A DNA stretch of 64,000 bases from Duncaniella dubosii (lineage in GTDB: Bacteria; Bacteroidota; Bacteroidia; Bacteroidales; Muribaculaceae): contig NZ_CP039396.1 of the NCBI RefSeq assembly GCF_004803915.1, positions 3,286,001-3,350,000 of the forward strand, written 5' to 3'. Shown here piece after piece: positions 9,263-17,735 of the stretch; the stretch's first letter is position 1, and the number at the start of each line of letters is the position of its first letter. Under the pieces are notes generated by a model, which saw only the letters and a list, made by a program, of their open reading frames with translations, was not told where the DNA came from and did not search any database. The position numbers and the translations under genes were made by a program.

Positions 9263-9658
9263 ATGTCTACTATGAGTAAACCTACTGTCAGGAAGGGCGG
9301 TCGTCCCTCTAAACCGACCGATGAGAAGCGCACCCATGTGGTGACAATCAAACTGAACGATGCCGAATACTCCGACCTTCTGGAGCGGTCAAAAGCCGCC
9401 GGAGTAAAGATGGCGGAGTATGTCAGGCATGGCGCGTTCCGTCTCACTATCGTCAGTCGCCTGAGCGAGATTGAAAAGGAGATTGCCAAAGGAATACTAA
9501 ATCTCAGCTCCGATTTCAATCAGGCAATGACCTGTTTTCATCAGCTCAAACTTCGCAGCGCGGCCAATAAATTAGCCGCCGTCGTCGATAAGATGTTTGA
9601 CATTCTCAAAAAATTAAGACCCAATAAAGAGACTGACTATGTTTGCAAGAATACTTAA
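9263..9658 (+). CDS. MobC-like relaxosome accessory protein
   Basis: 131 residues; starts at 9263 or at the second Met (9272). The N-terminal basic segment RKGGRPSKPTDEKRTHVVTIKLNDAEYSDL is a ribbon-helix-helix DNA-binding start, followed by helices MAEYVRHGAFR and a C-terminal coiled region. This is the pattern of the bacterial mobilisation MobC family, which binds oriT and helps the relaxase open it. The gene overlaps the relaxase start by 20 bases, the usual mobC-mobB arrangement. Confidence 0.8.
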   Translation: MSTMSKPTVRKGGRPSKPTDEKRTHVVTIKLNDAEYSDLLERSKAAGVKMAEYVRHGAFRLTIVSRLSEIEKEIAKGILNLSSDFNQAMTCFHQLKLRSAANKLAAVVDKMFDILKKLRPNKETDYVCKNT

Positions 9659-10595
9659 AAGCGGCACGTTTCACGATGTCGTGGGGTATGTGACGCGCCA
9701 GTTCCACGACCCGAAAGAGTACACACCAGACACATGGCGCATCATCGGAAGCGATAATATCTTCATCTCCGACTATGCGAAAATGGTTCAGTCGTTTGAA
9801 GCGATACATGGATTTATGCCCGGCAAGGAGAATCCGGCAGGACATATTTCCATCAGTTTTGACACCGCCGATGCGTCAAGACTGACCGATGAATTCATGG
9901 CTCAGCTCGCAAAAGAGTATATAGACGGTATGGGAATCAAGAACACCCAGTATCTTGTCGTGCGCCATCTGGAAACCGAACATCCGCATTTTCATATCGT
10001 CTATAACCGTGTGAATATGTCAGGCAATGCAGTCGACGAGCGCAAGAATTTCAGGCGCAGCGACCGTGTTGTAAAGGCTATCAAGGACAAATACGGACTC
10101 ACATACTCGCCGCTGAAACAGAAATACGAGGACAAAATTCCGGTATTTAAGGAGCGGATCAGTCAGGCGATTTATGGCTGTAAGTCGTGGGATGAATTCT
10201 CGCGCCGACTCGCCTGTGCAGGAATTGAGGTAAAATTCCATGATGACCACAACACCGGCAAACACATCGGAGTGAAATTTACAGACGGTGACATAACGGT
10301 CAACGGGTCTAAAATCGACCGTGCTTTCACATATCGCCGACTGAACAACCTCTTTGAGTTCAACCGCAGGCATGGGCAACAACAGTCTGATCATGCTCCG
10401 GCACACCCCAAAGTAACGGTCGAATATACCCCGACGCAAAAGCCCTCACTTGTAGAAGATGTGATTGAAGCCACCGTCGGGGCAATCGGAAATTTGTTCA
10501 CTCTCGGCCCCGGCTTCGATCCTGAGGAACAGGCGTTTCAAAACGCCATCAAGAAAGAAGAAGCCAAACGTAAACGCAAATCAAGAAAAATCTGA
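9639..10595 (+). CDS. Relaxase/mobilisation nuclease (MobB, MOBP-type)
   Basis: 318 residues. The N-terminal relaxase domain has the metal-binding triad H115, H117, H119 in EHPHFHIVYNRV. The likely nucleophile Tyr lies near the N-terminus (VVGYVTRQF, Y18), and a GHISISF strand follows. It nicks one strand at oriT and leads it into a helper mating pore. The C-terminal 100 residues are basic (RRHGQQQ, KRKRKSRK) and suit DNA binding. It overlaps mobC and is followed within 2 bases by 10598-11335. Confidence 0.88.
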   Translation: MFARILKSGTFHDVVGYVTRQFHDPKEYTPDTWRIIGSDNIFISDYAKMVQSFEAIHGFMPGKENPAGHISISFDTADASRLTDEFMAQLAKEYIDGMGIKNTQYLVVRHLETEHPHFHIVYNRVNMSGNAVDERKNFRRSDRVVKAIKDKYGLTYSPLKQKYEDKIPVFKERISQAIYGCKSWDEFSRRLACAGIEVKFHDDHNTGKHIGVKFTDGDITVNGSKIDRAFTYRRLNNLFEFNRRHGQQQSDHAPAHPKVTVEYTPTQKPSLVEDVIEATVGAIGNLFTLGPGFDPEEQAFQNAIKKEEAKRKRKSRKI

Positions 10596-10597
10596 AT

Positions 10598-11335
10598 ATG
10601 TCAAAGCTATATGATGACGTCAAGAAACAAGGTGAGCAGATTGACGACCTGCAAAAGACAGTAACCAACCACACCACCCGCATCGAGACCCTCGAAACAA
10701 AAGCGAAGGCAACGCCACCGCCACAAGCAGTCAATCAAGGGCCGATAACGGTGAAATTGCCCGACAACATAGCAACCAATGAAAGCATCGGCAAACTGCT
10801 TGATGAGAAGCTACTGGAAACTTCAACCGACGGCACACTCAAAAAAGTCATGGAGCAACTGCCGGGTAGCCTGTCGAAAGGAGTTGCGGATGTACTGTCC
10901 GACAATCTGGGAGACAAGGTCAAGGACGCTCTTTATGAAGGATTCCGCAGGGAGTTTGCGGATGAGCGAAGAAAGCTCTATGACGTGGTGAACGACATGC
11001 GCTACAAAGCTCAGTCGATAATTTGGGGGCAATGGTGGCGTGCTACCCCACATTGGGTCTATGCCATCTTTGCTGTTCTACTTATCGCCGCCGGAGGATT
11101 CGGTTATGGATTCTTCTATCAGCTCAACAAAAACTCAAAGCTAAAAGATGTGGAATGGCTCTACCGTTACGAGCGTGGACTTAACCGCGACATGAATGTG
11201 GTAATGCACCGTGAACGCCTTATGCTCCACGGCAAGCCCAACGAAGTTGACAGCATGAGGTCGCTAATCCGACATCAGGAGCATAGAACCCAAGCCGACA
11301 CCACTTTTGTAAACTACTATCCTACCAATCCCTAA
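10598..11335 (+). CDS. Membrane-anchored coiled-coil protein of the mobilisation operon
   Basis: 245 residues. Residues 1-40 form a coiled coil (KLYDDVKKQGEQIDDLQKTV). A proline-rich linker and a helical middle follow. One membrane helix lies near residues 153-175 (WVYAIFAVLLIAAGGFGYGFF), followed by a charged C-terminal tail. It follows the relaxase by 2 bases and is the last gene of the mobilisation operon. Such small membrane proteins commonly close Bacteroidales mob cassettes and may link the relaxosome to the helper's coupling protein. That link is inference. Confidence 0.75.
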   Translation: MSKLYDDVKKQGEQIDDLQKTVTNHTTRIETLETKAKATPPPQAVNQGPITVKLPDNIATNESIGKLLDEKLLETSTDGTLKKVMEQLPGSLSKGVADVLSDNLGDKVKDALYEGFRREFADERRKLYDVVNDMRYKAQSIIWGQWWRATPHWVYAIFAVLLIAAGGFGYGFFYQLNKNSKLKDVEWLYRYERGLNRDMNVVMHRERLMLHGKPNEVDSMRSLIRHQEHRTQADTTFVNYYPTNP

Positions 11336-11426
11336 ATATATCCCATGCCACCGGCTGCTACATGAGCTTTCGGTGGCATTTCTCTTTTAATCGGAGTAAT
11401 ACTGATATGTTTTTCAGCATATCGCA

Positions 11427-11456
11427 TTGTTGGTTTAAATATTATCCGTAATTTTG
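11427..11456 (+). promoter_or_regulatory. Promoter in front of the Rhs block
   Basis: TTG at 11427-11432 (two overlapping choices) and TAATTTTG at 11449-11456 match the -33/-7 pattern with 16-19 bases between. It lies 36 bases before the Rhs start at 11492. Confidence 0.5.
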
Positions 11457-11491
11457 TTAATTAAGATGGAATAGCAATCTCAACTCCTGTA

Positions 11492-13903
11492 ATGATTCTG
11501 ACGCGATGTATAAGCATATCTATTGATAATGGTGTGACCTTAAATCAGACCAAGACACGCCGCACTCTCATCGTGCCAAATCAGGCGATTGCAACCTACG
11601 TCACCCAGTGGACTTACGACAGCCACAACCGACTCATCGAGATGATCTATCCCGACGAGGAGAAGGTTACTTATTCCTACAACCTCGGAGGTCTCCTTGA
11701 AAAGGTTCGCGGCGAGAAGTCATACGGCTATGACTACATCACCAAGTTAGGCTACGACAAGTTCGAGCAGCGCAGCTACCTGAAGTACTGCAACGGCGCG
11801 GAGACATTCTACACCTACGACAACCGTCGCCGCCTGAGCAATCTCGCTGTCAACAGCGGAGGCACATCCATTATGGACAACGCCTATACGTTTGATGCGG
11901 TCAGCAATGTACTTTCGGTGGCAAATAATGCTTCTCTCCCTGCCAACGGCAATGCCGGCGGCCAGATGTCGCACACCTATACTTATGACGGTCTCTATCG
12001 TCTCGCCACCGCCAAAGGTACATACACCGGAGCAGACAACAAGTCCGCATCCTATACCCTCGCTATGGGCTATGACAATATGCACCGCATCAAGTCGAAG
12101 AGCCAGCATCTCACTCAGGACAACGTTCAGTTCAACGGCACCCTCAATGTCGGTTACGACCTCACTTACGCCTACAGTTCGGAAGAAGGAAAGAAATTCC
12201 AACTCGAAAGTGTAAAGGATGTTAATTACCGCACTGAGGAGACTCCCGAAGGTCAACAAGTGGAGAACGGTCACATCTACCAGTACGACAAAAACGGCAA
12301 CCTTATTTACGTCAACACCAATCGCGTAATGACGGATGGCCATAGAGATAACAGTGTCGGAGAGCGCAAGCTTATCTGGGATGAGGAGAATCGTCTGCTT
12401 GCTGTTGACGACAACGGCTTCGTGTCCAACTACTGGTACGACGCCGACGGAGAGCGCACTGTCAAGACATCCGGAGAAAGCGATCAGGTCTATGTCAACG
12501 GAGTCTTCTCCGGTGGCTCGACCAACACCGCGAAATTCTCCCTCTATGTCAGCCCGTACCTCGTGGCTAATCAGGGAGGTCGTTACACCAAACATATCTA
12601 CGCTGGTTCGCAGAGAATTGTGTCCAAGGTCGGCGATTTCGCCTCCTACGGCTCAGACCCGCGCCGCATAGAATATGCCGGTGCCAACACCGACGGCCTT
12701 TCGGTTGACTACAAGTCAAAGTATGCAGCGCAGCAGCAGGTTATCAAGGACAACTACAAGTTCTTCGATGTACCGTACAACGGCACTGACAACGACAACT
12801 ATGCTGACGGCGAAGGATTCTGCTGCAATGACGGTTCAATGGAGGCGGCTGTTGCGCAGGCTCGGAAGGCTCAGACCCGCGCGGTTTCGCGGTCTTTCAA
12901 AGATCCCGACAACTACGAGAACTTGCAGTTCTTCTATCACCCCGACCACCTCGGAAGTTCCAGCTTCATTACCAACCTTGACGGTGAAGTAGTTCAGCAC
13001 ATCGAGTATGTCCCCTTCGGCGAAGTCTTCATCGAGGAGCGCAACAACGTGTGGAACACTCCTTATCTCTTCAACGCTAAAGAGTTCGATGAGGAGACAG
13101 GTATGTACTACTACGGTGCCCGCTACTATGACCCACGTATCAGCCTGTGGATGTCAACTGACCCAGCACAAGAAGAATATTATAGCCATTCTTCCTACTG
13201 TTTCTCAGGCAATAATCCTATAATATACATAGATTACAATGGAAAAGAATGGACTGATTTAGATGGGCAGGTCATAACAGATACTAAGAATATCAAGAAA
13301 TTCATATTTTATTCAAAAGATTTCAGCAAACAAGCAAAAGTGCAATATAATGACGGCATCAAAAAGTATGGAGCTGGAAGTGTAGCCATGAGTCAGACAA
13401 GTACTACTCAGGCTTTCTCAGAAGATTGGAAAAATATGAATGGAACTGAGATTTCTGAAGTATTAATTATGACGCACGGGAAGAATCAATCAATTCTTGT
13501 TGGTGAAGGTCAGCAGTTTACGGCAACAGGAGATGGGAAAACTAATATTTCAAGGTCTCCTGCTCCAAATATTCAAGATCTTCCTCAACCGACTGGCAAT
13601 ATTGAAAATGCGATGTTATATATGTATTCTTGCCATTCTGCAGACACAAATCCACATCCACACGGAGAAGGAGATCATCAACAAGGAGCTTTGCTTGGGT
13701 CACAACGACCAATAGCGTATGTATTTGCTCAATATTTCAAATTTTATGGAGTGCAAGGCACAAGTGAATCTGTAAATTACCATTACGGCTTAATGGATTT
13801 ATTTTCGCCTTCATCAGATTATTTGCAACCATATCCAGCAAATGGAGGTAAATGGCGCATTTACTACAATTCCAATAACTCATTAAGAAAGCAGGGCAAA
13901 TGA
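11492..13903 (+). CDS. N-terminally truncated Rhs protein with cysteine-peptidase-like toxin tip
   Basis: 803 residues. Full Rhs proteins in this group are usually far longer and begin with export/SpvB-like domains. Here the YD-repeat shell starts almost at once (YVTQWTYDSHNRLIEMIYP), after about 30 unrelated residues. The shell ends with the conserved core motif GMYYYGARYYDPR and a 245-residue variable tip from about 13165. The tip is AT-rich, and pairs H662 (VLIMTHGKN) with C714 (LYMYSCHSAD), the HG...C order of clan CD (caspase-like) peptidases; this activity is inference. Lacking an export domain, the protein may need a partner or be silent. Its stop overlaps the next gene by 4 bases. Confidence 0.8.
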   Translation: MILTRCISISIDNGVTLNQTKTRRTLIVPNQAIATYVTQWTYDSHNRLIEMIYPDEEKVTYSYNLGGLLEKVRGEKSYGYDYITKLGYDKFEQRSYLKYCNGAETFYTYDNRRRLSNLAVNSGGTSIMDNAYTFDAVSNVLSVANNASLPANGNAGGQMSHTYTYDGLYRLATAKGTYTGADNKSASYTLAMGYDNMHRIKSKSQHLTQDNVQFNGTLNVGYDLTYAYSSEEGKKFQLESVKDVNYRTEETPEGQQVENGHIYQYDKNGNLIYVNTNRVMTDGHRDNSVGERKLIWDEENRLLAVDDNGFVSNYWYDADGERTVKTSGESDQVYVNGVFSGGSTNTAKFSLYVSPYLVANQGGRYTKHIYAGSQRIVSKVGDFASYGSDPRRIEYAGANTDGLSVDYKSKYAAQQQVIKDNYKFFDVPYNGTDNDNYADGEGFCCNDGSMEAAVAQARKAQTRAVSRSFKDPDNYENLQFFYHPDHLGSSSFITNLDGEVVQHIEYVPFGEVFIEERNNVWNTPYLFNAKEFDEETGMYYYGARYYDPRISLWMSTDPAQEEYYSHSSYCFSGNNPIIYIDYNGKEWTDLDGQVITDTKNIKKFIFYSKDFSKQAKVQYNDGIKKYGAGSVAMSQTSTTQAFSEDWKNMNGTEISEVLIMTHGKNQSILVGEGQQFTATGDGKTNISRSPAPNIQDLPQPTGNIENAMLYMYSCHSADTNPHPHGEGDHQQGALLGSQRPIAYVFAQYFKFYGVQGTSESVNYHYGLMDLFSPSSDYLQPYPANGGKWRIYYNSNNSLRKQGK
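12306..13165 (+). repeat. Rhs core, copy A of a diverged direct duplication
   Basis: This stretch and 14372-15230 encode nearly the same 286 residues (about four replacements: Q/E, A/S, P/S, I/L), yet differ at roughly one base in ten, almost always silently. It ends exactly where the toxin tip changes. Confidence 0.8.
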
Positions 13904-14364
13904 CAAAAAAAAGACTTTTTCTCATTGTCGTATTTACTGCGACAATAGTCTTAAGTCTACTCTCTATCGCTTATAGCAAGCACTATATCAAATATAGTGC
14001 TTGCTATAAGCTCACTACACTTAAGACTCCGTACTATCCTGATGCCTATAGGTTTATAAATACTAAAGAAGATCTTGAGGTTTGTATTGAATCGGTGAAC
14101 GATACTGTTGATGTTAAGAATTTCATTGAGTCCAATAAAATAGACTTTAGAAGATATTCCTATGTGATGGTATTTGGTGCCCCTATTAAGGAGATGTATT
14201 ATAGTTTAAAAACAACTATTTTTGACGATAAATCACCAAGTTATGCAAAAGCAATAAAATACAATAAAAAATGTGTTTTTATAAAATATGCTCATCCAAC
14301 CGGGTATATATATATATACCGAATAAAAAAGGACCTAAGCCTAACAGGTTTCAATGGAATCTAA
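13900..14364 (+). CDS. Candidate immunity protein for the first Rhs tip
   Basis: 154 residues, starting in an ATGA overlap with the Rhs stop. An N-terminal membrane helix (LFLIVVFTATIVLSLLSIAYS) anchors a soluble domain with several Tyr-rich strands. I do not recognise the family. Its position, small size, AT-rich composition shared with the toxin tip and translational coupling are what is expected of a cognate immunity gene. A membrane-anchored immunity would act in the periplasm, suggesting the toxin acts there. Confidence 0.65.
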   Translation: MTKKRLFLIVVFTATIVLSLLSIAYSKHYIKYSACYKLTTLKTPYYPDAYRFINTKEDLEVCIESVNDTVDVKNFIESNKIDFRRYSYVMVFGAPIKEMYYSLKTTIFDDKSPSYAKAIKYNKKCVFIKYAHPTGYIYIYRIKKDLSLTGFNGI

Positions 14365-15949
14365 TGGCATAGTCTATGTAAACACCAACCGGGTTATGAC
14401 TGACGGACATAGGGACAACAGTGTCGGTGAGCGCAAGCTCATCTGGGATGAGGAGAATCGTCTGCTTGCTGTGGACGACAACGGTTTCGTGTCCAACTAC
14501 TGGTACGATGCCGATGGTGAACGCACTGTCAAGACTTCGGGCGAAAGCGATCAGGTCTATGTCAACGGAGTTTTCTCCGGCGGCTCGACCAACACCGCTA
14601 AATTCTCCCTCTATGTAAGCCCGTATCTCGTGGCAAATCAGGGAGGTCGCTACACCAAGCATATCTACGCCGGTAGCCAACGCATCGTGTCCAAGGTCGG
14701 CGATTTCGCCTCCTACGGCTCAGACCCGCGTCGCATCGAGTATGCCGGTGCGAACACCGACGGTCTTTCGGTTGACTACAAATCGAAGTATGCAGCCCAG
14801 CAACAGGTAATCAAGGACAACTACAAGTTCTTCGATGTTCCCTACAACGGTACTGACAATGACAACTATGCCGATGGTGAAGGGTTCTGCTGCAACGACG
14901 GCTCTATGGAGGCGGCGGTGGCAGAGGCACGGAAGTCTCAGACCCGCGCGGTTTCGCGGTCGTTCAAAGACCCCGACAACTACGAGAACTTGCAGTTCTT
15001 CTATCATTCCGACCACCTCGGCAGCTCCAGCTTCATCACCAACCTTGACGGTGAAGTGGTTCAGCACATAGAGTATGTCCCCTTCGGAGAGGTCTTCATC
15101 GAGGAGCGAAACAACGTATGGAACACGCCTTATCTCTTCAACGCGAAGGAATTCGATGAGGAAACAGGTATGTACTACTACGGTGCTCGTTACTATGATC
15201 CACGTCTCAGTCTGTGGATGTCAACGGATCCAATGGAAGAAATTTCGCCCGATATATCCAGTTATACTTTTTGTCATAACAATCCGATAAATCGTGTTGA
15301 CCCATTAGGATTAACTGACTATTTTAACGAAAATGGAGCATATATTCAAACCATAGATGATCAAAAAGATGTCAGGGTAATGGTTTTTATAACGAAGAAG
15401 GATAAGGATAAAGCTGCACTCGCAGTCAGCGAAGGCAAATGTATGGCTGTTCCATCAAGAGAAGTTGTAAAGACCATGAAAGAAACATATGATCTAACCG
15501 AGAAAACCGGCAATGAACATGGTTTCCGGGTTGGAAAAAACGGCACGATTTCCCCAATTGTTGAGGGAGAGGGCGATGTTGTTAACGATGCTCACTGGAA
15601 AGATGCAATTGACGCTCTTGTCAACGTTGGAGACAGGGTTTCCTATGATGTGCATTCTCACCCGCAGTTAATCTTCCATGAAGGTGATAGCAAGTTATTA
15701 TACAATAATTTACCCTCTCAAACTGACATAGATAATACTGTTGGAGATAGTCCTAATGTAGTATTAGGTTATAAGATGGTTCAGCTTCCTAATAATCATA
15801 ATACAATTGGTGGTTCACCAAATGTAACCGTTGAAAAACGAATACGATTCTATAACAGGACTGGGGCATTGAACTCTGACAATTACAAATTCTCATCATT
15901 TGAGAGAGCTGTAGATAAGATTCATAAATGGAAACCAAAGACAAAATAG
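14354..15949 (+). CDS. Second Rhs core fragment with JAB-like metalloprotease toxin tip
   Basis: 531 residues. The frame opens at 14354, 11 bases before the immunity stop, and enters the Rhs core at once (YVNTNRVMTDG). It matches residues of the first Rhs to GARYYDPR with about four changes. The new tip (15231-15949) has the JAMM pattern H434-S-H436-P with S455-x-x-D458 (PSQTDID), as in JAB-like toxin domains. These are zinc isopeptidase folds used as polymorphic toxins. With no own shell start it resembles an orphan cassette that can be swapped onto the upstream gene by recombination in the shared core. Confidence 0.8.
   Translation: MESNGIVYVNTNRVMTDGHRDNSVGERKLIWDEENRLLAVDDNGFVSNYWYDADGERTVKTSGESDQVYVNGVFSGGSTNTAKFSLYVSPYLVANQGGRYTKHIYAGSQRIVSKVGDFASYGSDPRRIEYAGANTDGLSVDYKSKYAAQQQVIKDNYKFFDVPYNGTDNDNYADGEGFCCNDGSMEAAVAEARKSQTRAVSRSFKDPDNYENLQFFYHSDHLGSSSFITNLDGEVVQHIEYVPFGEVFIEERNNVWNTPYLFNAKEFDEETGMYYYGARYYDPRLSLWMSTDPMEEISPDISSYTFCHNNPINRVDPLGLTDYFNENGAYIQTIDDQKDVRVMVFITKKDKDKAALAVSEGKCMAVPSREVVKTMKETYDLTEKTGNEHGFRVGKNGTISPIVEGEGDVVNDAHWKDAIDALVNVGDRVSYDVHSHPQLIFHEGDSKLLYNNLPSQTDIDNTVGDSPNVVLGYKMVQLPNNHNTIGGSPNVTVEKRIRFYNRTGALNSDNYKFSSFERAVDKIHKWKPKTK
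14372..15230 (+). repeat. Rhs core, copy B
   Basis: Partner of 12306-13165 in the same orientation. Protein almost identical, DNA about 10-12% different by comparing the first 200 bases. Recombination between the copies would remove the first tip plus its immunity gene and fuse the JAB tip to the expressed shell. Confidence 0.8.
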
Positions 15950-16467
15950 CTATTAAATTAGCAATTATGTTAATTGGTGTATGCACCCTGATTTCTTGTA
16001 AAGCAATTATCTCCCCCAACACGAATGGGGGAGATGATTACTCTCTCATAAAAGTATTAGGATATGCCTATGCCAATCCAAGTTCTGGTGATACAATTAA
16101 TACCATACCATCATATTCTTTCAATTTGCCTAAAAAAATGGTAAAAAGGGTGGATTATGATATGGGGATAACTGTTGTAGAACTCAAAGATTATCAGTAC
16201 ATTTATATCATATATGAACCAAATAAGTTTTCGGATTATAGTGAACTTATTAGTCATCTTAAAGTTTATTTGGAAGAGTCGGACAATTCTCGATTAAATA
16301 AACTTAGCAATCACATTAATCTAAATAAAAACACTAAGCGTTTAAATCGTTTTTACAGAAAAGATAATTTTGAAATTGGCATACTCAATGTCCTTCCTCA
16401 AAATTACGAGGACCTTTTTAGTGTGATTGAAAACTCGTTTAATGTACAGTATCGAAGCCATAATTAG
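15928..16467 (+). CDS. Candidate immunity lipoprotein for the JAB-type tip
   Basis: 179 residues; its start overlaps the Rhs stop by 22 bases. A signal peptide with lipobox-like ending (IGVCTLISC, Cys about 25) predicts a lipoprotein. The mature part is unrecognised, rich in Lys/Asn/Tyr, with a strand VVELKDYQYIYIIYEP. Overlap with the toxin and low GC like the tip support an immunity role. Envelope location again points to protection outside the cytoplasm. Confidence 0.65.
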   Translation: METKDKIAIKLAIMLIGVCTLISCKAIISPNTNGGDDYSLIKVLGYAYANPSSGDTINTIPSYSFNLPKKMVKRVDYDMGITVVELKDYQYIYIIYEPNKFSDYSELISHLKVYLEESDNSRLNKLSNHINLNKNTKRLNRFYRKDNFEIGILNVLPQNYEDLFSVIENSFNVQYRSHN

Positions 16468-16548
16468 GTCATCACGAAATTCTCATATGAGTGTTTGGTG
16501 AGATACGATTGATAGATAAACAGAGTTCAATAAAATTCTCTTAGAATT

Positions 16549-16589
16549 GAGGCTGGAATCAGGTTTTTACTAAAACTGATTCCAGCCTC
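16549..16589. terminator. Hairpin after the second immunity gene
   Basis: Perfect 14-base arms gaggctggaatcag (16549-16562) and ctgattccagcctc (16576-16589) with a 13-nt loop. The tail is A/T-rich but not a clean T run. The stretch 16590-16796 holds no gene I can see. Confidence 0.55.
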
Positions 16590-16796
16590 ATAATATAAAT
16601 GTTTGTCGTTAAGCGTGACGTTCAGAAAATTAAACTATGACAAAATCTTTTAGGTGAATTAAAATTGGAAAATCTATATGCGGGTAGAATTATAATTTTG
16701 TACATCAAAATTCGCCCCTTGAAATTAAATTCACAAAAATTATTCCTATGTTTTTAATATACCTTCGAAACATATCTATTTGGTATAATTCACAAC

Positions 16797-16968
16797 ATCG
16801 GTTATTTTGCTCATAAAGTCAACCTCCTCAATCATCAGGTCGTTGATGCTCTTGGTGAAATTCTTATAATGCCGAGAGCCTTGTATGAAAAGATTGAAAA
16901 TAGCTTGTGCCGCATTTATTATACCGTAATTGTCCCTTAAATCATCCCGGACACTCTCAATCAGCGTA
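16797..16968 (-). pseudogene. TetR-family gene remnant (paralogue of 17012-17554)
   Basis: Read on the minus strand, this stretch encodes a diverged copy of the C-terminal half of the neighbouring regulator. RDDLRDNYG...QAIFNLFIQGS and DFMSKI match RDDLRDNYG...QAIFNLFIQGS and DFMSRI of the intact gene. There is no N-terminal HTH and no start. It points to a tandem duplication followed by loss. Confidence 0.7.
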
Positions 16969-17011
16969 AAAATAATAGCATATCAAATTTACTGAAATGA
17001 ATGATATATTA

Positions 17012-17554
17012 TTAATTAGAATCAAAATTCATTGACTCGATAAAGATATTTCCGATATTCTCGACATAGACGCGGTTTAGGTCGAGAATGTTGTTTACAC
17101 GGCCTCCGACTATGCGGCTCATGAAGTCTTGCTCCAGCTGCATCAGTTCGCCGACGTTTGATGTGAATTGGTCGTAGTGCTTGGAGCCTTGAATGAATAG
17201 ATTGAAGATTGCCTGTGACGGATTTTCGACACCGTAGTTATCCCTTAAATCATCGCGGACTCGCTCAAACGGGGTCTTGTATCTGTTATAGAAGTCGGAG
17301 ACAGTAGCCTTGGATAGTTTCTCGCGTTCGTCATCCGAGAGCGCGAACACCGGGAAGAACAGTTCGTCGAGGATATTGGCGAAAAGAGTCTTTTTATTCT
17401 TGAAATAGTATGCGATAGCACCCCTTGTCTGCTTGATTACCTTTTCAATATCGGAAATCGCGATAGCGTCCCAACTGCCGATAGCAACCAGCGGATAGCA
17501 CTTTCTAAGTATATCCGACCTATTTCTTAACGATTGTTCCCGATGTTTCGACAT
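17012..17554 (-). CDS. TetR/AcrR-family transcriptional regulator
   Basis: 180 residues starting at 17554. The N-terminal three-helix HTH reads ISDIEKVIKQTRGAIAYYFKNKKTLFANIL, the classic TetR recognition helix and Y-F-x-x-K motif. The C-terminal ligand domain is all-helical and unrecognised. It lies alone, with a remnant of a paralogue downstream. The long inverted repeat at 17565-17643, just upstream of its start, is a possible autoregulatory or RNA structure. Ligand unknown. Confidence 0.82.
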   Translation of the reverse strand: MSKHREQSLRNRSDILRKCYPLVAIGSWDAIAISDIEKVIKQTRGAIAYYFKNKKTLFANILDELFFPVFALSDDEREKLSKATVSDFYNRYKTPFERVRDDLRDNYGVENPSQAIFNLFIQGSKHYDQFTSNVGELMQLEQDFMSRIVGGRVNNILDLNRVYVENIGNIFIESMNFDSN

Positions 17555-17564
17555 TACGCAAAAA

Positions 17565-17643
17565 GGGTATGGAGAAGCGTCGTATCTAACACGAGGGTTG
17601 TTGTGGAAGACCTGTAAGAAAGATACGGCGCAACCCCATACCC
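17565..17643. repeat. 22-base imperfect inverted repeat upstream of tetR
   Basis: Arms 17565-17586 and 17622-17643 match at 18 of 22 positions (gggtatgg...gtcgtatc against gatacggcg...ccataccc), with 35 bases between. It lies between the TetR start and the toxin remnant. Too long for a simple operator; could be an RNA hairpin or recombination site. Confidence 0.5.
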
Positions 17644-17706
17644 GTATGACGTATGGACTCGCGTTTCATATCTATCCGTCTTCTTACTAAAATTTTCCAC
17701 GCAAAA

Positions 17707-17733
17707 TGCGGATAATGCAGAAAATGCAGAGGA
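17707..17733. repeat. Third 9-nt-phased box set of IME1
   Basis: Boxes atgcggata, atgcagaaa and atgcagagg begin at 17706, 17715 and 17724, the same 9-nt period and base pattern as the right arm of the array at 7444-7504. It lies 3 bases before the end of the GNAT remnant. Confidence 0.5.
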
Positions 17734-17735
17734 AA

